Shown here piece after piece: positions 16,060 to 23,723 of a stretch of DNA of 43,044 nucleotides; the stretch's first letter is position 1; each line of letters opens with the position of its first letter. Below the pieces are notes generated by a model. The model was given only the letters and a program-made list of their open reading frames with translations. It was not told where the DNA came from and made no database searches. The DNA is from an uncultured Brevibacillus sp. (GTDB lineage Bacteria; Bacillota; Bacilli; Brevibacillales; Brevibacillaceae): contig CAMIVR010000027.1 in NCBI GenBank assembly GCA_946402065.1, positions 1 through 43,044 on the forward strand. The letters run 5' to 3'. A program made the position numbers and the translations under genes.

Positions 16060-16656
16060 TTGCAATCAATCCCTGAATTCTACGTTATTGAGCTGCCTGA
16101 CCAGGCCGTCGTTCTGCTTAATCCGCTGCGTTCAGAAATCCTCAACCGCCTGACGGAGCCAGCTTCTGCTGCCGAAGTCGCCCGGATGATTAATGAGGCG
16201 CCGCAGCGAGTGAACTACCATCTCAAAACTTTGGAGAAGGTAGGTCTGGTCAAACGTGTAGGTACTCGACAGGTCAGAAATCTCGTCGAGGTGCTGTACC
16301 AGGCGATTGCCCGTTCCTTTGTATTGGCTGATTCGCTTGGCTGGAATGCGGACAGCGTGCAGCAGATGAAGGATCAAGGCTCCCTTGCGCATCTGATCAC
16401 AACATCCGAACGAATCAAGAAGGATGCGCTCCTGCTGCTGGAACAATCCGATGCGAATGTGGTCATTCCAAGCGCCACGCTGCAAATGCAGGTCAAGCTC
16501 GGCAATCAGGAGGAGCGGACGGCTTTTGTCGATGAGTACGTCGCGCTGGTCAAACAGCTGGTTGAGAAATACCAGGCCGGGAAAGAGAATGAAGCAGCGT
16601 ATCAGGTCGTTCTGGCTGTTTACCCTGAAGTAGAACGAGGAGGCGAAAAGGTTTGA
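16060..16656 (+). CDS. Winged-helix regulator, ArsR-like N-terminus
   Basis: A 198-residue protein whose first 90 residues are a winged helix-turn-helix: NPLRSEILNRLTEPASAAEVARMI, then the recognition helix APQRVNYHLKTLEKVGLVKRV. This is the pattern of ArsR-like helix_turn_helix proteins. The C-terminal 100 residues are a separate helical/beta domain without a metal-binding motif and may bind a ligand. The start is a TTG 4 bases after a GAGGTGG site. Its stop overlaps the next small gene (TTGA), so the two are translationally coupled. The operator-like repeats upstream suggest self-control; its other targets are unknown. Confidence 0.8.
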   Translation: MQSIPEFYVIELPDQAVVLLNPLRSEILNRLTEPASAAEVARMINEAPQRVNYHLKTLEKVGLVKRVGTRQVRNLVEVLYQAIARSFVLADSLGWNADSVQQMKDQGSLAHLITTSERIKKDALLLLEQSDANVVIPSATLQMQVKLGNQEERTAFVDEYVALVKQLVEKYQAGKENEAAYQVVLAVYPEVERGGEKV

Positions 16657-16847
16657 ACATGAACGCGAAACCGATTGTCGTATGGAAGTCTGGGCACAAT
16701 GCATCGGAAATAACGGCGAGGGAATGGACGATCAAGACCGATGCCAATGGACAGCAAACAGCAACGAAGCTGACGATGGTCTCATCAGGGTTTGGCGAAA
16801 CGACCAAGCCGGCCGTCGGAACCAAGCCAAGCTGCATGGCAGCGTAA
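16653..16847 (+). CDS. Small protein of unknown function
   Basis: A 64-residue frame beginning at a TTG that overlaps the regulator stop by four bases, nine bases after AGGAGG; an ATG two codons further on (16659) is an alternative start with AAAAGG before it. The sequence is polar and charged ([15 protein letters not shown], then [11 protein letters not shown]) with no membrane helix and one Cys near the end. I do not recognise a family. Tight coupling to the regulator and a good ribosome site support it being real, perhaps as a partner of the regulator. Confidence 0.55.
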   Translation: MNMNAKPIVVWKSGHNASEITAREWTIKTDANGQQTATKLTMVSSGFGETTKPAVGTKPSCMAA

Positions 16848-16875
16848 TTCATTGCAAAAACCGGAGGGATGTCAA

Positions 16876-17457
16876 ATGAATATGGTACCAGTTGTGATCG
16901 AGCAGACCAATCGCGGGGAGCGTTCGTATGACATTTACTCGCGATTGTTGAAAGACCGGATTATTTTTATTGGCAGTGCGATCGACGACAACGTAGCGAA
17001 CCTGGTCGTAGCGCAGCTCTTGTTTTTGGCAGCCGAAGACCCGCAAAAGGATATTTCCCTCTACATCAATTCACCGGGGGGATCAACGACTGCGGGGATG
17101 GCGATTTACGATACGATGCATTTCATCAAACCCGACGTATCGACGATTTGTGTGGGCATGGCGGCTTCAATGGGGGCGATTCTCTTGGTTGCGGGAGCAC
17201 CGGGCAAACGCTATGCGCTGCCCAATGCTGAAATCATGATCCACCAGCCCTGGGGCGGCAGCAAAGGGCAAGCGAGTGACATCAAAATCCAGGCCGACCG
17301 GATTATCAAGTCAAGGGAAATACTCAATCAAATCATCGCCGACCGCTCAGGCCAATCACTGGAAAAGGTGGAGCGGGATACAGACCGTGACTACTTCCTC
17401 TCGGCGGCTGAAGCCAAAGAGTACGGAATCATTGACAAAGTGATCGAGAAGCTGTAA
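16876..17457 (+). CDS. clpP: ATP-dependent Clp protease proteolytic subunit
   Basis: A 193-residue serine peptidase that forms the tetradecameric chamber of ClpCP and ClpXP. The catalytic triad is Ser98 in MAASMGA, His123 in MIHQP and Asp172 in RDTDRDYF. The processing-type N-terminus [24 protein letters not shown] is as usual. The frame extends further upstream, but the ATG at 16876 has CGGAGGGATGTCAA in front of it and gives the standard start. No CtsR heptad box is visible upstream; the gene may be read from the promoter at 15994 or from an unseen one. Given its distance from known clp genes it may be one of two clpP copies in the genome. Confidence 0.95.
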   Translation: MNMVPVVIEQTNRGERSYDIYSRLLKDRIIFIGSAIDDNVANLVVAQLLFLAAEDPQKDISLYINSPGGSTTAGMAIYDTMHFIKPDVSTICVGMAASMGAILLVAGAPGKRYALPNAEIMIHQPWGGSKGQASDIKIQADRIIKSREILNQIIADRSGQSLEKVERDTDRDYFLSAAEAKEYGIIDKVIEKL

Positions 17458-17473
17458 ATAAGGGAAAATGACA

Positions 17474-17508
17474 GGTCCTCCGCTGTAAGCCAAGCGGAGG
17501 GCCTTTTT
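17474..17508 (+). terminator. Terminator of clpP
   Basis: An 11-bp stem (17474-17484 with 17493-17503, one G-U pair) with an 8-base loop, followed by TTTTT. Confidence 0.9.
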
Positions 17509-17597
17509 CGATTCGCAACGAATGTTCACGAAAAGCTGGGCGAGGCTCCATTTTCCATTTTCCGCAGAGAAAGATAACAGTCGCCACGGGATTTAAC

Positions 17598-17625
17598 TAA
17601 ATAGTTGTTATATTTTTACCGATAA
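17598..17625 (+). promoter_or_regulatory. Sigma-D (flagellar) promoter of fliD
   Basis: TAAA (17598-17601) and ACCGATAA (17618-17625), 16 bases apart, match the sigma-D/sigma-28 pattern TAAA...GCCGATAA within one base of the usual spacing. It lies about 60 bases before the fliD start, as expected for late flagellar genes. Confidence 0.7.
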
Positions 17626-17683
17626 TTGAAAGGAGAATATTTATCGGCAGAGTAAGAAAAAAACGTCAGGAGCGTGAACAAAT

Positions 17684-19951
17684 ATGCCAATCCGATTGAC
17701 TGGGGGAGTCTCCGGACTTGATATCGATAACTTGGTAAAACAGTTGATGAAAGCGGAACGAGCGCCGCTTGACAAGCTCAAGCAAAAGAAGCAGTACACA
17801 GAGTGGCAGCGCGACGATTATCGCGATATGAACCTGCTCTTGTCTGGATTAAGAGAGAGCGTGCAAAAAATGAAGTACCAGTCCACTTTTCTCACAAAAA
17901 AAGCATCATCCACAGATGAAGCAGTCCTTTCTGCAACGGGCACAGCGAATGCTGTCGATGGTACCTATACACTTAAGGTGGACAGGCTGGCCAGCGCAGC
18001 TACCCTGACATCGGGTAAAATTACGCCAGTCAGTGCGGCCAATCCAACAGGCAAAGGCGATTTGTCCGCGAAAGTAGGCTACGATACGACGCTGACGATC
18101 GGTGGGGAAAAAGGCAGCGTCACGATTCAAGTAAACAAGGACGATTCAATGAGTACACTGATTTCCACGATCAACAGCAAAACGAAGTATACAGGCGTAC
18201 AGGTAAACTACGATGCCGCACTGGACCGGTTGTTTTTCGTCTCATCCACTACGGGGAAGGGTACGAAAATCGAGCTGTCTTCGGAAAATCAGGATTTGTT
18301 GACCAAACGGTTAGCGTTACCCGGCGCGGCTTCATCAAAGACGGCGCAAGACCTGTATATAGGTACAAAGTCATTTAGTGTTACTACACAGGATAGCGAC
18401 GGAAAAGATGTCGTTACGTACACGAGTGAAGTGCTGATCGACAAGGATTTAATCGGCGATAAAACACTACGCATCCATTTTAATGATAAAGATTACGATT
18501 TCACCATTAACAATCAGACGACGTTGCGTCAGCTTATGGATGAGATCAACCGCTCTGATTTGGGAAAAGCCGGCGTAAAGGCGTCCATGGATGAAAAAGG
18601 GACGCTGAATTTCATGTCACCTTCAGACCTTACTTTCAATGGGGACGTGTTAGACAAGCTGGGTCTGGAAAACCTTGCCCCTGACGTTAACCACAAGAAA
18701 GTGACGCTCTCTGCTGAAAATATCACCGGCTCCAGAGCCTACACGGTTACGTCGAAAGACAAAGACGGCAATGACGTCGTCACTGTTGTCGACAGCCTGC
18801 TTATAAACGATAAGCTAGAGGGCGATCAAAAACTAAAGATTGCCTACAACGGCAAGGACTACGAATTTACGATCTCGAAAAACACGACCATCCGTCAGTT
18901 AATGGATTCGATCAACACCTCTGATCTTGGAAAAGCAGGTGTCACCGTTTCCCTGGATAAAGACGGCAAACTCAAGTTCTTTAACCCGGATCAATCAAAG
19001 AAGCTGGAGTTTAAAGGCGATCCTTCCAGCGGGACCGACATTGTCGAAACGCTCGGCTTGAAATCAGTGAAGAGCGAAAAGAATCTCGAATACTTCAAAG
19101 TGTCCGGAACGCCAGGCGATAATGCCAAAGTGACATACAACGGTGTAACTTCGGAAGATTTCGCCTCCAATACGTTTTCGATCAGCGGTGTGAGTTTTAG
19201 CGTCAAAAAAGTTGGCGAAGCATCGGTGACGATTACACAAGACGTCGATTCGGTGTTTAATTCAATCAAGTCGTTTATTGAAAAATACAATGAAGTCATT
19301 GAAAAAATAAACAAAAAGACAACGGAGAAAAAGAATCGCGACTACCAACCGCTCACGGATGATCAGCGTGAATCGTTAAGCGAGGAACAGATCAAGAAAT
19401 GGGAAGAAAAAGCGAAGAGCGGCACCTTGCGAGGCGACGATCTGCTGACGAGTCTGCTCAGCAATATGCGCAACGACATTTCGAATTACGTGACCAGCTT
19501 GGGCGAAGGGGAATTGAAGCAAATTAGCCAGCTCGGGATCGTAACGGGAGATTACACCGAACGGGGAAAACTGTACATCAAAGACGAGGATGCACTTCGC
19601 AAGGCTATCGCCAACAACCCTGACCAGGTCATGCGGCTGTTTAACTTCGATGACCCCAGCGGCAGCATGGTCTCCGGGGATGGGATCGCCACCCGCATGT
19701 ACGACCGCTTAAACGACGTCATGAAGCAAATCACCAAAAAAGCAGGATCTGCTAATGCCGTCAGCGATGACAGTGCGATGGCCAAAGAGCTTTCCACTAT
19801 TAATCTGAAAATCTACAACCTGAGCAAAACGATGGATAGTAAGGAAGATCGATACTATAAAAAATTTGCCGCTATGGAGAAGGCTCTCAGCCAATTGAAT
19901 TCACAGACATCATCCATAACATCCTTGCTCCAGCAAAACTACAGCAAATAA
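17684..19951 (+). CDS. fliD: Flagellar filament cap protein FliD with an inserted duplicated domain
   Basis: FliD (HAP2) is exported through the flagellar apparatus and forms the cap under which flagellin polymerises. The N-terminal signature GGVSGLDIDNLVKQLMKAERAPLDKLKQKK is at about residues 7-36, and the C-terminal part (about 490-755) ends with the coiled SKTMDSKEDRYYKKFAAMEKAL region. At 755 residues it is much longer than the usual roughly 450-550. The excess comes from two tandem copies of a domain of about 115 residues (about 220-333 and 340-462), each with a DGKDVVT/DGNDVVT strand, a QLMDEIN/QLMDSIN helix and the shared SDLGKAGV motif. The ATG has CAGGAG nine bases before. It heads the fliD-flaG-fliS-fliT run. 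Confidence 0.95.
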   Translation: MPIRLTGGVSGLDIDNLVKQLMKAERAPLDKLKQKKQYTEWQRDDYRDMNLLLSGLRESVQKMKYQSTFLTKKASSTDEAVLSATGTANAVDGTYTLKVDRLASAATLTSGKITPVSAANPTGKGDLSAKVGYDTTLTIGGEKGSVTIQVNKDDSMSTLISTINSKTKYTGVQVNYDAALDRLFFVSSTTGKGTKIELSSENQDLLTKRLALPGAASSKTAQDLYIGTKSFSVTTQDSDGKDVVTYTSEVLIDKDLIGDKTLRIHFNDKDYDFTINNQTTLRQLMDEINRSDLGKAGVKASMDEKGTLNFMSPSDLTFNGDVLDKLGLENLAPDVNHKKVTLSAENITGSRAYTVTSKDKDGNDVVTVVDSLLINDKLEGDQKLKIAYNGKDYEFTISKNTTIRQLMDSINTSDLGKAGVTVSLDKDGKLKFFNPDQSKKLEFKGDPSSGTDIVETLGLKSVKSEKNLEYFKVSGTPGDNAKVTYNGVTSEDFASNTFSISGVSFSVKKVGEASVTITQDVDSVFNSIKSFIEKYNEVIEKINKKTTEKKNRDYQPLTDDQRESLSEEQIKKWEEKAKSGTLRGDDLLTSLLSNMRNDISNYVTSLGEGELKQISQLGIVTGDYTERGKLYIKDEDALRKAIANNPDQVMRLFNFDDPSGSMVSGDGIATRMYDRLNDVMKQITKKAGSANAVSDDSAMAKELSTINLKIYNLSKTMDSKEDRYYKKFAAMEKALSQLNSQTSSITSLLQQNYSK

Positions 19952-19990
19952 TTCATCAAAACCAGGACGTATCTATCAGGAGGCGAAACC

Positions 19991-20347
19991 ATGGAGATTC
20001 GCAGTGACCAGGCGTTTACCCGGGCAGCTTCACCGTCACCCGGCAGCGGCGTAAAGGAGAATGGTGTCGAAGTTGAGGCCCATTTGCCGAAAAATGATGT
20101 CGACAAAGCAGGAAAAGACCCGAGTATGAAAGAATTACAGGATGCAGTGGACAGTTTAAACAAATTTTTGGAAACCAAGACGACACACCTTAAATTCCAA
20201 TTGCATGAAAAGCTGCAGAAGTACTACGTGCAGATTGTAGACGACAACACGGATGAAGTTGTGAAGGAGATTCCTTCCAAGAAATTGCTGGACGTGGCCG
20301 CGAAAATTCAAGAGATGGTAGGAATTCTTGTCGATGAAAAGCTGTAA
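19991..20347 (+). CDS. flaG: FlaG family protein
   Basis: A 118-residue FlaG homologue. The N-terminal 45 residues are polar and disordered; the conserved part is VDSLNKFLETKTTHLKFQLHEKLQKYYVQIVDDNTDEVVKEIP at about residues 54-96, followed by KKLLDVAAKIQEMVGILVDEKL. FlaG proteins affect filament length and are encoded beside fliD in many Firmicutes and others. The ATG follows AGGAGGCGAAACC. It lies 39 bases after fliD and 41 before fliS, in the same direction, so one operon is likely. Confidence 0.9.
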   Translation: MEIRSDQAFTRAASPSPGSGVKENGVEVEAHLPKNDVDKAGKDPSMKELQDAVDSLNKFLETKTTHLKFQLHEKLQKYYVQIVDDNTDEVVKEIPSKKLLDVAAKIQEMVGILVDEKL

Positions 20348-20388
20348 GATAAACCCTGTTACTTGGTGAACAGAAGGAGGACAAAAGT

Positions 20389-20763
20389 ATGCAAAACGCT
20401 TTTAACGCCTATCAGACAAATGCAGTAACGACAGCTACACCAGGTGAGCTTACATTGAAGCTATATAATGGGGCGATAAAATTCATAAAGCAAGCGAAGA
20501 GTTCCATTGAAGAGCGGGATTTTAGCAAAGCACATGAATTTAACATCCGTGTTCAGGATATTGTCGGCGAGTTGATCATCACCCTTGATCGAAATGTGCC
20601 GATTTCAAATCAGCTTTTGCTCATGTACGAATACATGATGCGTCGGCTGGTAGACGCGAATTTAAAGAAAGAAGTTGCTGCGCTGGATGAAGTGGAATCG
20701 CTGCTCGTCGATTTCCGCGACACGTGGAAAGAAGCCATCACCCTCGCCAGGCAATCACAGTAG
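20389..20763 (+). CDS. fliS: Flagellin export chaperone FliS
   Basis: A 124-residue four-helix cytosolic chaperone that binds the C-terminus of flagellin and prevents early polymerisation. Recognised by the N-terminal AYQTNAVTTATPGELTLKLYNGAIKFI, the RDFSKAHEFNIRVQDIVGELI segment and the YEYMMRRLVDAN motif. Usual length. The ribosome site is AAGGAGG. The next gene starts 11 bases after the stop. Confidence 0.95.
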   Translation: MQNAFNAYQTNAVTTATPGELTLKLYNGAIKFIKQAKSSIEERDFSKAHEFNIRVQDIVGELIITLDRNVPISNQLLLMYEYMMRRLVDANLKKEVAALDEVESLLVDFRDTWKEAITLARQSQ

Positions 20764-20774
20764 GGCTTTTCGAT

Positions 20775-21149
20775 ATGATACAAACAACACTGGGCCATTT
20801 GCTGGACCGGCTTGAAAGTCTGACCTTGCTGCTGCAGCAGCACGTGCAGAATGAGCAAAATGAGCCGGAGGTTTGGCTGGAGATTCTCAATGAACGTCAA
20901 CGGGTGATCGAGGACATAGAGTCGGAGGTGATCACCGGTGAGGCAATCACCTCTGACGAGTATCAGCAAACGATCGACAAGATTGTGGAAATCGATCGTA
21001 CACTAGCTCCGGAAATGCAGCGGCAGATGAAGATCGTTGGGGATGACATCTCCAGGCTGGAACGAAGCAGAATGGTACAAAGACAGTACGGCGGAATTGG
21101 CGATTATGATGACAACGCCTACGGAGTATTTTTCGATAAAAAGAAATAG
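20775..21149 (+). CDS. FliT-like flagellar chaperone
   Basis: A 124-residue, mostly helical and acidic protein in the position of fliT, directly after fliS. FliT-type proteins bind the FliD C-terminus and guide its export. The sequence is poorly conserved in the family, so the call rests on position, size and helical character (HLLDRLESLTLLLQQHV; SDEYQQTIDKIVEIDRTLAPEMQRQMK at about residues 59-85). The frame extends upstream into fliS, but the ATG at 20775, nine bases after TAGGG, is the likely start. It ends the flagellar operon at a strong terminator. Confidence 0.7.
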   Translation: MIQTTLGHLLDRLESLTLLLQQHVQNEQNEPEVWLEILNERQRVIEDIESEVITGEAITSDEYQQTIDKIVEIDRTLAPEMQRQMKIVGDDISRLERSRMVQRQYGGIGDYDDNAYGVFFDKKK

Positions 21150-21194
21150 CAAAAACATCGCTGTGCATGAAGTCACTTTAGGGCATACATCGAC

Positions 21195-21238
21195 GCAAAA
21201 CGGCCAGATAGTTAGGCCGGTTTGCATTTTCTGGCGGT
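21195..21238 (+). terminator. Terminator of the fliD-flaG-fliS-fliT operon
   Basis: GCAAAACGGCC (21195-21205) pairs with GGCCGGTTTGC (21215-21225) with one mismatch, followed by T-rich sequence. Confidence 0.75.
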
Positions 21239-21257
21239 TTTTTTGTCCCATTCGCAT

Positions 21258-21266
21258 TGATATAAT
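21258..21266 (+). promoter_or_regulatory. Extended -10 promoter of the coiled-coil gene
   Basis: TGATATAAT matches the extended -10 (TGn-TATAAT) and lies 30 bases before the start codon. The -35 position holds a T-run, acceptable with an extended -10. Confidence 0.6.
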
Positions 21267-21296
21267 ATGGTAATAAGGCCGTGAGGGGGAATCGCG

Positions 21297-21755
21297 ATGG
21301 AAAAAGAGATGCTGGTTTTACTGCATGCCATTCGGGAAAATCAGGAAGTGACGAACGCCAAGCTTGATGCTCTGACCGCCGACGTTCGCAGACTTGAAGG
21401 GGAAGTCGTCGGGCTGAAGGCAGACGTTGCTACGCTGAAGACAGACGTAGCTACGCTGAAGACGGATGTTGCTGGGCTAAAGGCAGACGTAGCTACGCTG
21501 AAGACGGATGTTGCTGGGCTAAAGGCAGACGTGGCTACGCTGAAGACAGACGTTGCTGGGCTAAAAGCAGACGTAGCTACGCTGCAGGCTGAGATGAGCG
21601 AGGTAAAACAGGAGCTGCGGACATTTAATGACCGCTTTGATCGCTTTGAAAAACGCTTTGATGATATGGAAGCTGATTTCAAAGTGCTTTATCAAGATTA
21701 CCGTTTTCAAAAGCGTGATATCCAGAAGTTGAAAGATGTCTCGGGACTGCTGTAG
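21297..21755 (+). CDS. Long coiled-coil protein with near-identical heptad repeats
   Basis: A 152-residue protein of unknown function. Residues 1-30 form an amphipathic helix, then about residues 36-100 are made of almost identical 7-residue units (GLKADVA, TLKTDVA) in 14-residue pairs, with hydrophobic a and d positions throughout, giving one long parallel coiled coil. The last 50 residues (RTFNDRFDRFEKRFDDMEADFK) continue as a helix of different make-up. No signal peptide or membrane segment. It has its own promoter and terminator. Its place among motility genes suggests, but does not show, a link. The repeats at the DNA level make it prone to length change. Confidence 0.8.
   Translation: MEKEMLVLLHAIRENQEVTNAKLDALTADVRRLEGEVVGLKADVATLKTDVATLKTDVAGLKADVATLKTDVAGLKADVATLKTDVAGLKADVATLQAEMSEVKQELRTFNDRFDRFEKRFDDMEADFKVLYQDYRFQKRDIQKLKDVSGLL
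21405..21590 (+). repeat. Tandem 42-bp repeats coding for coiled coil
   Basis: Units of 42 bases (two 21-base heptads) such as GCAGACGTAGCTACGCTGAA followed by GACGGATGTTGCTGGGCTAA repeat about four times with only third-base and A/G changes. Near identity of DNA, not only of protein, points to recent duplication by slippage or recombination. Confidence 0.85.
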
Positions 21756-21761
21756 CCCAGC

Positions 21762-21793
21762 AAAAAAACGGTCGTCAAATCGACCGTTTTTTT
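21762..21793. terminator. Bidirectional terminator between convergent genes
   Basis: A perfect 13-bp stem, 21762-21774 with 21781-21793, has A7 on one side and T7 on the other and a 6-base loop. It serves the coiled-coil gene (+) and the yjfB-like gene (-). Confidence 0.95.
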
Positions 21794-21807
21794 GTGAGTC
21801 AGTGACG

Positions 21808-22002
21808 CTACACGCTGACGTCAAGCTTTGTGCCCAGCGTCGGGTGAGGCGCAGCGGAAGGGGCAGGCTGGGCTTGGGCCATGCTTTCGATCAGCGCTGT
21901 CGCTTGAGCCACCTGTGTCGCTTGCGCCGATTTGAGCAAGCCGATTCCAATCGATTGACGAATACTGGATAATTCAGCTCCAAGCATCATGTTTACTTCC
22001 AA
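21808..22002 (-). CDS. YjfB-family putative motility protein
   Basis: A 64-residue protein matching the YjfB family: a short helix near the start (MLGAELSSIRQSIGIGLLKSAQATQVAQ, key residues about 6-33), a helix rich in Ala and Gln, an Ala-Pro linker and the typical C-terminal PHPTLGTKLDVSV. The family is tied to motility by gene context; its biochemical role is unknown. The longer frame starting at 22053 lacks a ribosome site; the TTG at 22002 follows AAAGAGGTGG by six bases. A weak sigma-D-like site (TAAA and CCGATTC, 13 bases apart) lies upstream on the - strand at 22035-22058; the spacing is short. Confidence 0.75.
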   Translation of the reverse strand: MEVNMMLGAELSSIRQSIGIGLLKSAQATQVAQATALIESMAQAQPAPSAAPHPTLGTKLDVSV

Positions 22003-22159
22003 GAACGTCCACCTCTTTCCGGGCTTGTATTGGGGAATCGGATTGCACTCCACTTTTACAATAGCAGCCCTATTATTTTTATCGGTGAATCGAAGGTATC
22101 TTTACTGTGAAAACGGATGTAAATGATCTGCATTACCTTGGGTGGGTGACATACACGAT

Positions 22160-22975
22160 ATGTTTTTTAAGAAAAGACGATCACTTCTGCTGATTTTTGC
22201 TGTAATCCTGATTCTTGTTCATGCGATCTATCTCAATGGCAATATCAAAGAGCTCTTTAATGTGACGGCAATCGAGCTGGTTGCGCTGTCCGTTGTGATT
22301 TCCTATGCGATCAAACGCAAGCACATCCATTTGCGCTCACTGATACGGTTGCTGACTCAAGGCAGAGAGAGCGACATGGAGATGACGATCAAGCGTTTCT
22401 ACTATTATGCGCTCGTACAAAAAGAGCAGGGACATATGGAGCTGGAGAAAGAGCTGGAAAAAGAGCCCGATTCCTTTGTGCGCCGCGGCAGCATTCTGGC
22501 GATCGAAGGCGTGCCGGAGGATGAACTGCGGCTGATCCTCGAGAATGAATTAAAAGGGGAGCAGTACCGCTACCAGCAAGTCGGCGGTGTCTTTCGGCTG
22601 ATCGCATTGCTCGCTCCCGGCTTGGGCCTTGTCGGAACGCTGCTTGGGATGACCGGCGTGTTAAAGACGCTGTCCGATTTTACCACGACCGGTCACAGCC
22701 TCAGCGCAGCTGTCGTGGCGACGCTGTACGGAGCTTTGCTGGCGAATATGTTTGCACTTCCATGCTACTATCGCCTGATGGATATTTATGACCGGGAAAT
22801 GTTTGAAAAACGGCTGTACATAGAAGGCTGTATCGGTTTGCAGCGAATGGAGACGCCACGAATTTTGTTCGAGAAGTTAAATTCCTTTCTCCCCGGGGAC
22901 CAAAAAATGGTCTTGATTAAAGAACCGGGAAGCAATCGCGGGAAGATTGAAAGGCAGGCCGACTATGCAGGATGA
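22160..22975 (+). CDS. MotA/TolQ/ExbB-family proton channel subunit
   Basis: A 271-residue membrane protein. Two hydrophobic helices are at the N-terminus (about 8-30 and 36-56), a charged cytoplasmic region follows (RESDMEMTIKRFYYYALVQKE to LENELKGEQYRY), then two helices at about 147-172 with LLAPGLGLVGTLLGMTGVL and at about 185-208 with SLSAAVVATLYGALLANM. The Pro and the small-residue helices are the marks of MotA/ExbB ion channels. It forms a pair with the MotB-like gene, overlapping it by 11 bases, so a five-to-two stator-like complex is expected. It is not a close match to standard MotA in charge pattern, so it may power the flagellum or another machine. The start is the ATG after GGGTGGGTGAC; a GTG at 22142 lies inside that ribosome site. 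Confidence 0.85.
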   Translation: MFFKKRRSLLLIFAVILILVHAIYLNGNIKELFNVTAIELVALSVVISYAIKRKHIHLRSLIRLLTQGRESDMEMTIKRFYYYALVQKEQGHMELEKELEKEPDSFVRRGSILAIEGVPEDELRLILENELKGEQYRYQQVGGVFRLIALLAPGLGLVGTLLGMTGVLKTLSDFTTTGHSLSAAVVATLYGALLANMFALPCYYRLMDIYDREMFEKRLYIEGCIGLQRMETPRILFEKLNSFLPGDQKMVLIKEPGSNRGKIERQADYAG

Positions 22976-23723
22976 TCGGCTGTATGACGAAAAAGAGTTG
23001 GAGAAAAGCTGGCTCATCAGCTACAGCGATTTAATCACACTGCTGTTTGTCATTGTCGTGATTATCGCGGCAGTTTCATCCGTACGCGTACAGACACAGG
23101 TGGATGAATTGAAAAAAGCTGAAGCCAAGAAGCAGGAGACTGCCGCCAGTGTTGATTTGCTTTCGGTTAAAAAATTGGAGCTTGAGCACGACATTGCAGT
23201 TTTGGAGCAGCGACGCGACGCGATCGTATCCAAGGCGAAGCCGATTAAGCTGGAGCAGGACAATCACACGAAAGACATGGAGCTTGTCAAAACCCAACTG
23301 TCCGCTGCACTGCAAGAAATGAACATTAACTTTGAGGAAACCTCGGAAGGGCTGATGGTTCGCCTGCCGGAAAAAGTGCTGTTTGCCTCCGGATCGGCAG
23401 AGTTGGGGGATCAAGGAAAACAGGCGGTAGGAGCGATCGCTGCCGTGATGCAAAAGTTTCCGAATCACCTGAGAATTGAAGGATACACCGATAACGTTCC
23501 GATTTCGCGGAGCCCGTTTCACTCGAATTGGGAGCTGTCTTCTGCACGGGCGATCTCCGTGATGAGAGAGATGGTTGACAGCTATGGCTTGCCGCCTGCC
23601 CGAATGGTCGTGGCCGGATGGGGAGAATATAAACCGCTCGTACCGAATACGAATGAATTAAATCGGGCGAAAAACCGCAGGGTGGAAATCGTGATTCTTG
23701 CCGAAGTCGACGAAAAAGAATAG
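22965..23723 (+). CDS. MotB/OmpA-domain stator partner
   Basis: A 252-residue protein of MotB plan: a short cytoplasmic N-terminus, one membrane helix (about 20-40) beginning SYSDLITLLFVIVVII with the proton-binding Asp, a long coiled periplasmic/extracytoplasmic plug region (about 45-115) and a C-terminal OmpA domain (about 130-245) with RIEGYTDNVPI, NWELSSARA and NRAKNRRVEIVI for peptidoglycan binding. The ATG at 22965 lies inside the end of the upstream gene, after AAGGCAGG. With its partner it should convert proton or sodium flow into work on the cell wall-anchored stator. Confidence 0.9.
   Translation: MQDDRLYDEKELEKSWLISYSDLITLLFVIVVIIAAVSSVRVQTQVDELKKAEAKKQETAASVDLLSVKKLELEHDIAVLEQRRDAIVSKAKPIKLEQDNHTKDMELVKTQLSAALQEMNINFEETSEGLMVRLPEKVLFASGSAELGDQGKQAVGAIAAVMQKFPNHLRIEGYTDNVPISRSPFHSNWELSSARAISVMREMVDSYGLPPARMVVAGWGEYKPLVPNTNELNRAKNRRVEIVILAEVDEKE

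Noticed and set aside
16637-16876. CtsR box before clpP
   Set aside because: No GGTCAAA tandem heptads are present; the GGTTTGAAC at 16650 is a weak, single resemblance.
21405-21590. CRISPR array
   Set aside because: Repeats are contiguous with no spacers and are translated as heptads.
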